Shown: in pieces, positions 22,164 through 22,284 of the stretch | Layout: each line of letters starts with the position of its first letter | Numbering within the stretch: the first letter of the stretch is position 1 | Source of the DNA: a virus | IMG/VR virus record: IMGVR_UViG_3300034082_000592 | Span: 1 to 22,284 of that record | DNA: 22,284 nucleotides | Direction: 5' to 3' (one strand) | Program-made: the position numbers and the translations under genes | Notes under the pieces: generated by a model | What the model saw: only the letters and a program-made list of their open reading frames with translations | The model's database searches: none | Told to the model about the DNA's origin: nothing

Positions 22164-22284
22164 TTCCTTGTTCTTGAGCAAGCCCGTTTAAGAAATTAAT
22201 TAAGGGAAGTCCTAATCTAGTGGGCATTTCGCTAATGTAAGCCTCTAAATTTTTAATGTGTTCTTCATTTAAAACAATCTGTCT
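22093..22284 (-). CDS. C-terminal 63 residues of a small conserved phage protein (5' end off the window)
   Basis: The frame is open from the window edge to a TAA at 22093-22095. The visible sequence (RQIVLNEEHIKNLEAYISEM, then PTRLGLPLINFLNGLAQEQ) resembles, as I remember, a short protein of Bacteroidota phages with the pattern 'i-l-x-EEHI-x-N-L-x-x-(F/Y)I-x-E-(M/L)P', encoded upstream of lysis or structural genes. Its function is unknown. The last 20 or so residues are encoded by the same DNA as the spanin signal peptide in another frame and look unconstrained (IVAASMQSSEEV), so the overlap may have arisen by the spanin start moving into this gene or this gene extending into the spanin. Confidence 0.72.
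   Translation of the reverse strand, partial: RQIVLNEEHIKNLEAYISEMPTRLGLPLINFLNGLAQEQGNEKNSVEFIDPIVAASMQSSEEV

Noticed and set aside
22164-22181. Upstream TTG start giving the spanin six extra residues (LLKNKE)
   Set aside because: The ATG at 22161-22163 directly gives a standard lipoprotein signal peptide (two Lys, hydrophobic core, LLAC); the extension adds nothing and needs a rare start codon.
1-22284. Stop-codon recoding (TAG to Gln or TGA to Trp), known in some crAss-like clades
   Set aside because: All late genes here, including several over 800 codons, are open under the standard code with normal lengths and without internal TAG or TGA.

Overview
The window is a slice of the late (virion and lysis) region of a tailed phage of Bacteroidota, almost certainly a crAss-like phage (order Crassvirales). 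The base composition is AT-rich. All genes lie on the minus strand, so transcription runs from position 22284 toward 1. Packing is extremely tight: no gap between genes exceeds about 52 bases, so no stretch over 300 bases lacks a gene. Genes often touch by the one-base overlap TAATG. The standard genetic code holds here: all frames are open without recoding, and of 15 visible stops 14 are TAA and one is TGA. No tRNA, IS element, CRISPR array or convincing terminator was seen. The crAss assignment rests on gene order and on sequence patterns I recognise: an IHF-like ring protein, a small acidic protein, a P22 gp4-like connector, a very large muzzle/tubular protein, then giant cargo proteins. 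It does not come from a database search.

Reading in the direction of transcription, 22284-19793 is the lysis block. It holds the end of a small conserved protein, a one-piece (unimolecular) spanin whose lipoprotein signal is encoded inside that gene's 3' end, a holin, a Cys/His cell-wall hydrolase and a calcineurin-like metallophosphoesterase. Two tiny genes (19614-19772 and 19474-19614) follow, both too short for ordinary ORF calling; the second encodes a 46-residue, very basic protein.

19449-17112 is the head-to-tail connector block: a 239-aa ring/adaptor-like protein, a 179-aa HU/IHF-like protein, a 91-aa acidic protein and a 274-aa P22 gp4-like protein. 17102-12786 encodes the 1438-aa muzzle (P22 gp10-like tail tube) protein.

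12786-1 encodes four very large proteins expected to be packed in the virion and ejected with the DNA: 928, 1598 and 875 aa, plus the first 825 residues of a protein that runs off the window. The 928- and 1598-aa proteins are the most unusual part. They share many copies of a short aromatic-x-x-Gly-Gly-x-hydrophobic motif. The 1598-aa protein contains a roughly 320-355 residue domain present twice, with the alternating pattern of a beta-barrel, plus five perfect-length heptad repeats and a Met/Gln-rich linker. The 928-aa protein carries a degenerate HExxH site and a possible ADP-ribosyltransferase-like segment. My inference is that these proteins build the conduit across the Gram-negative envelope at infection, with the duplicated barrel as an outer-membrane element and the Gly/Ala-rich stretches as inner-membrane elements.
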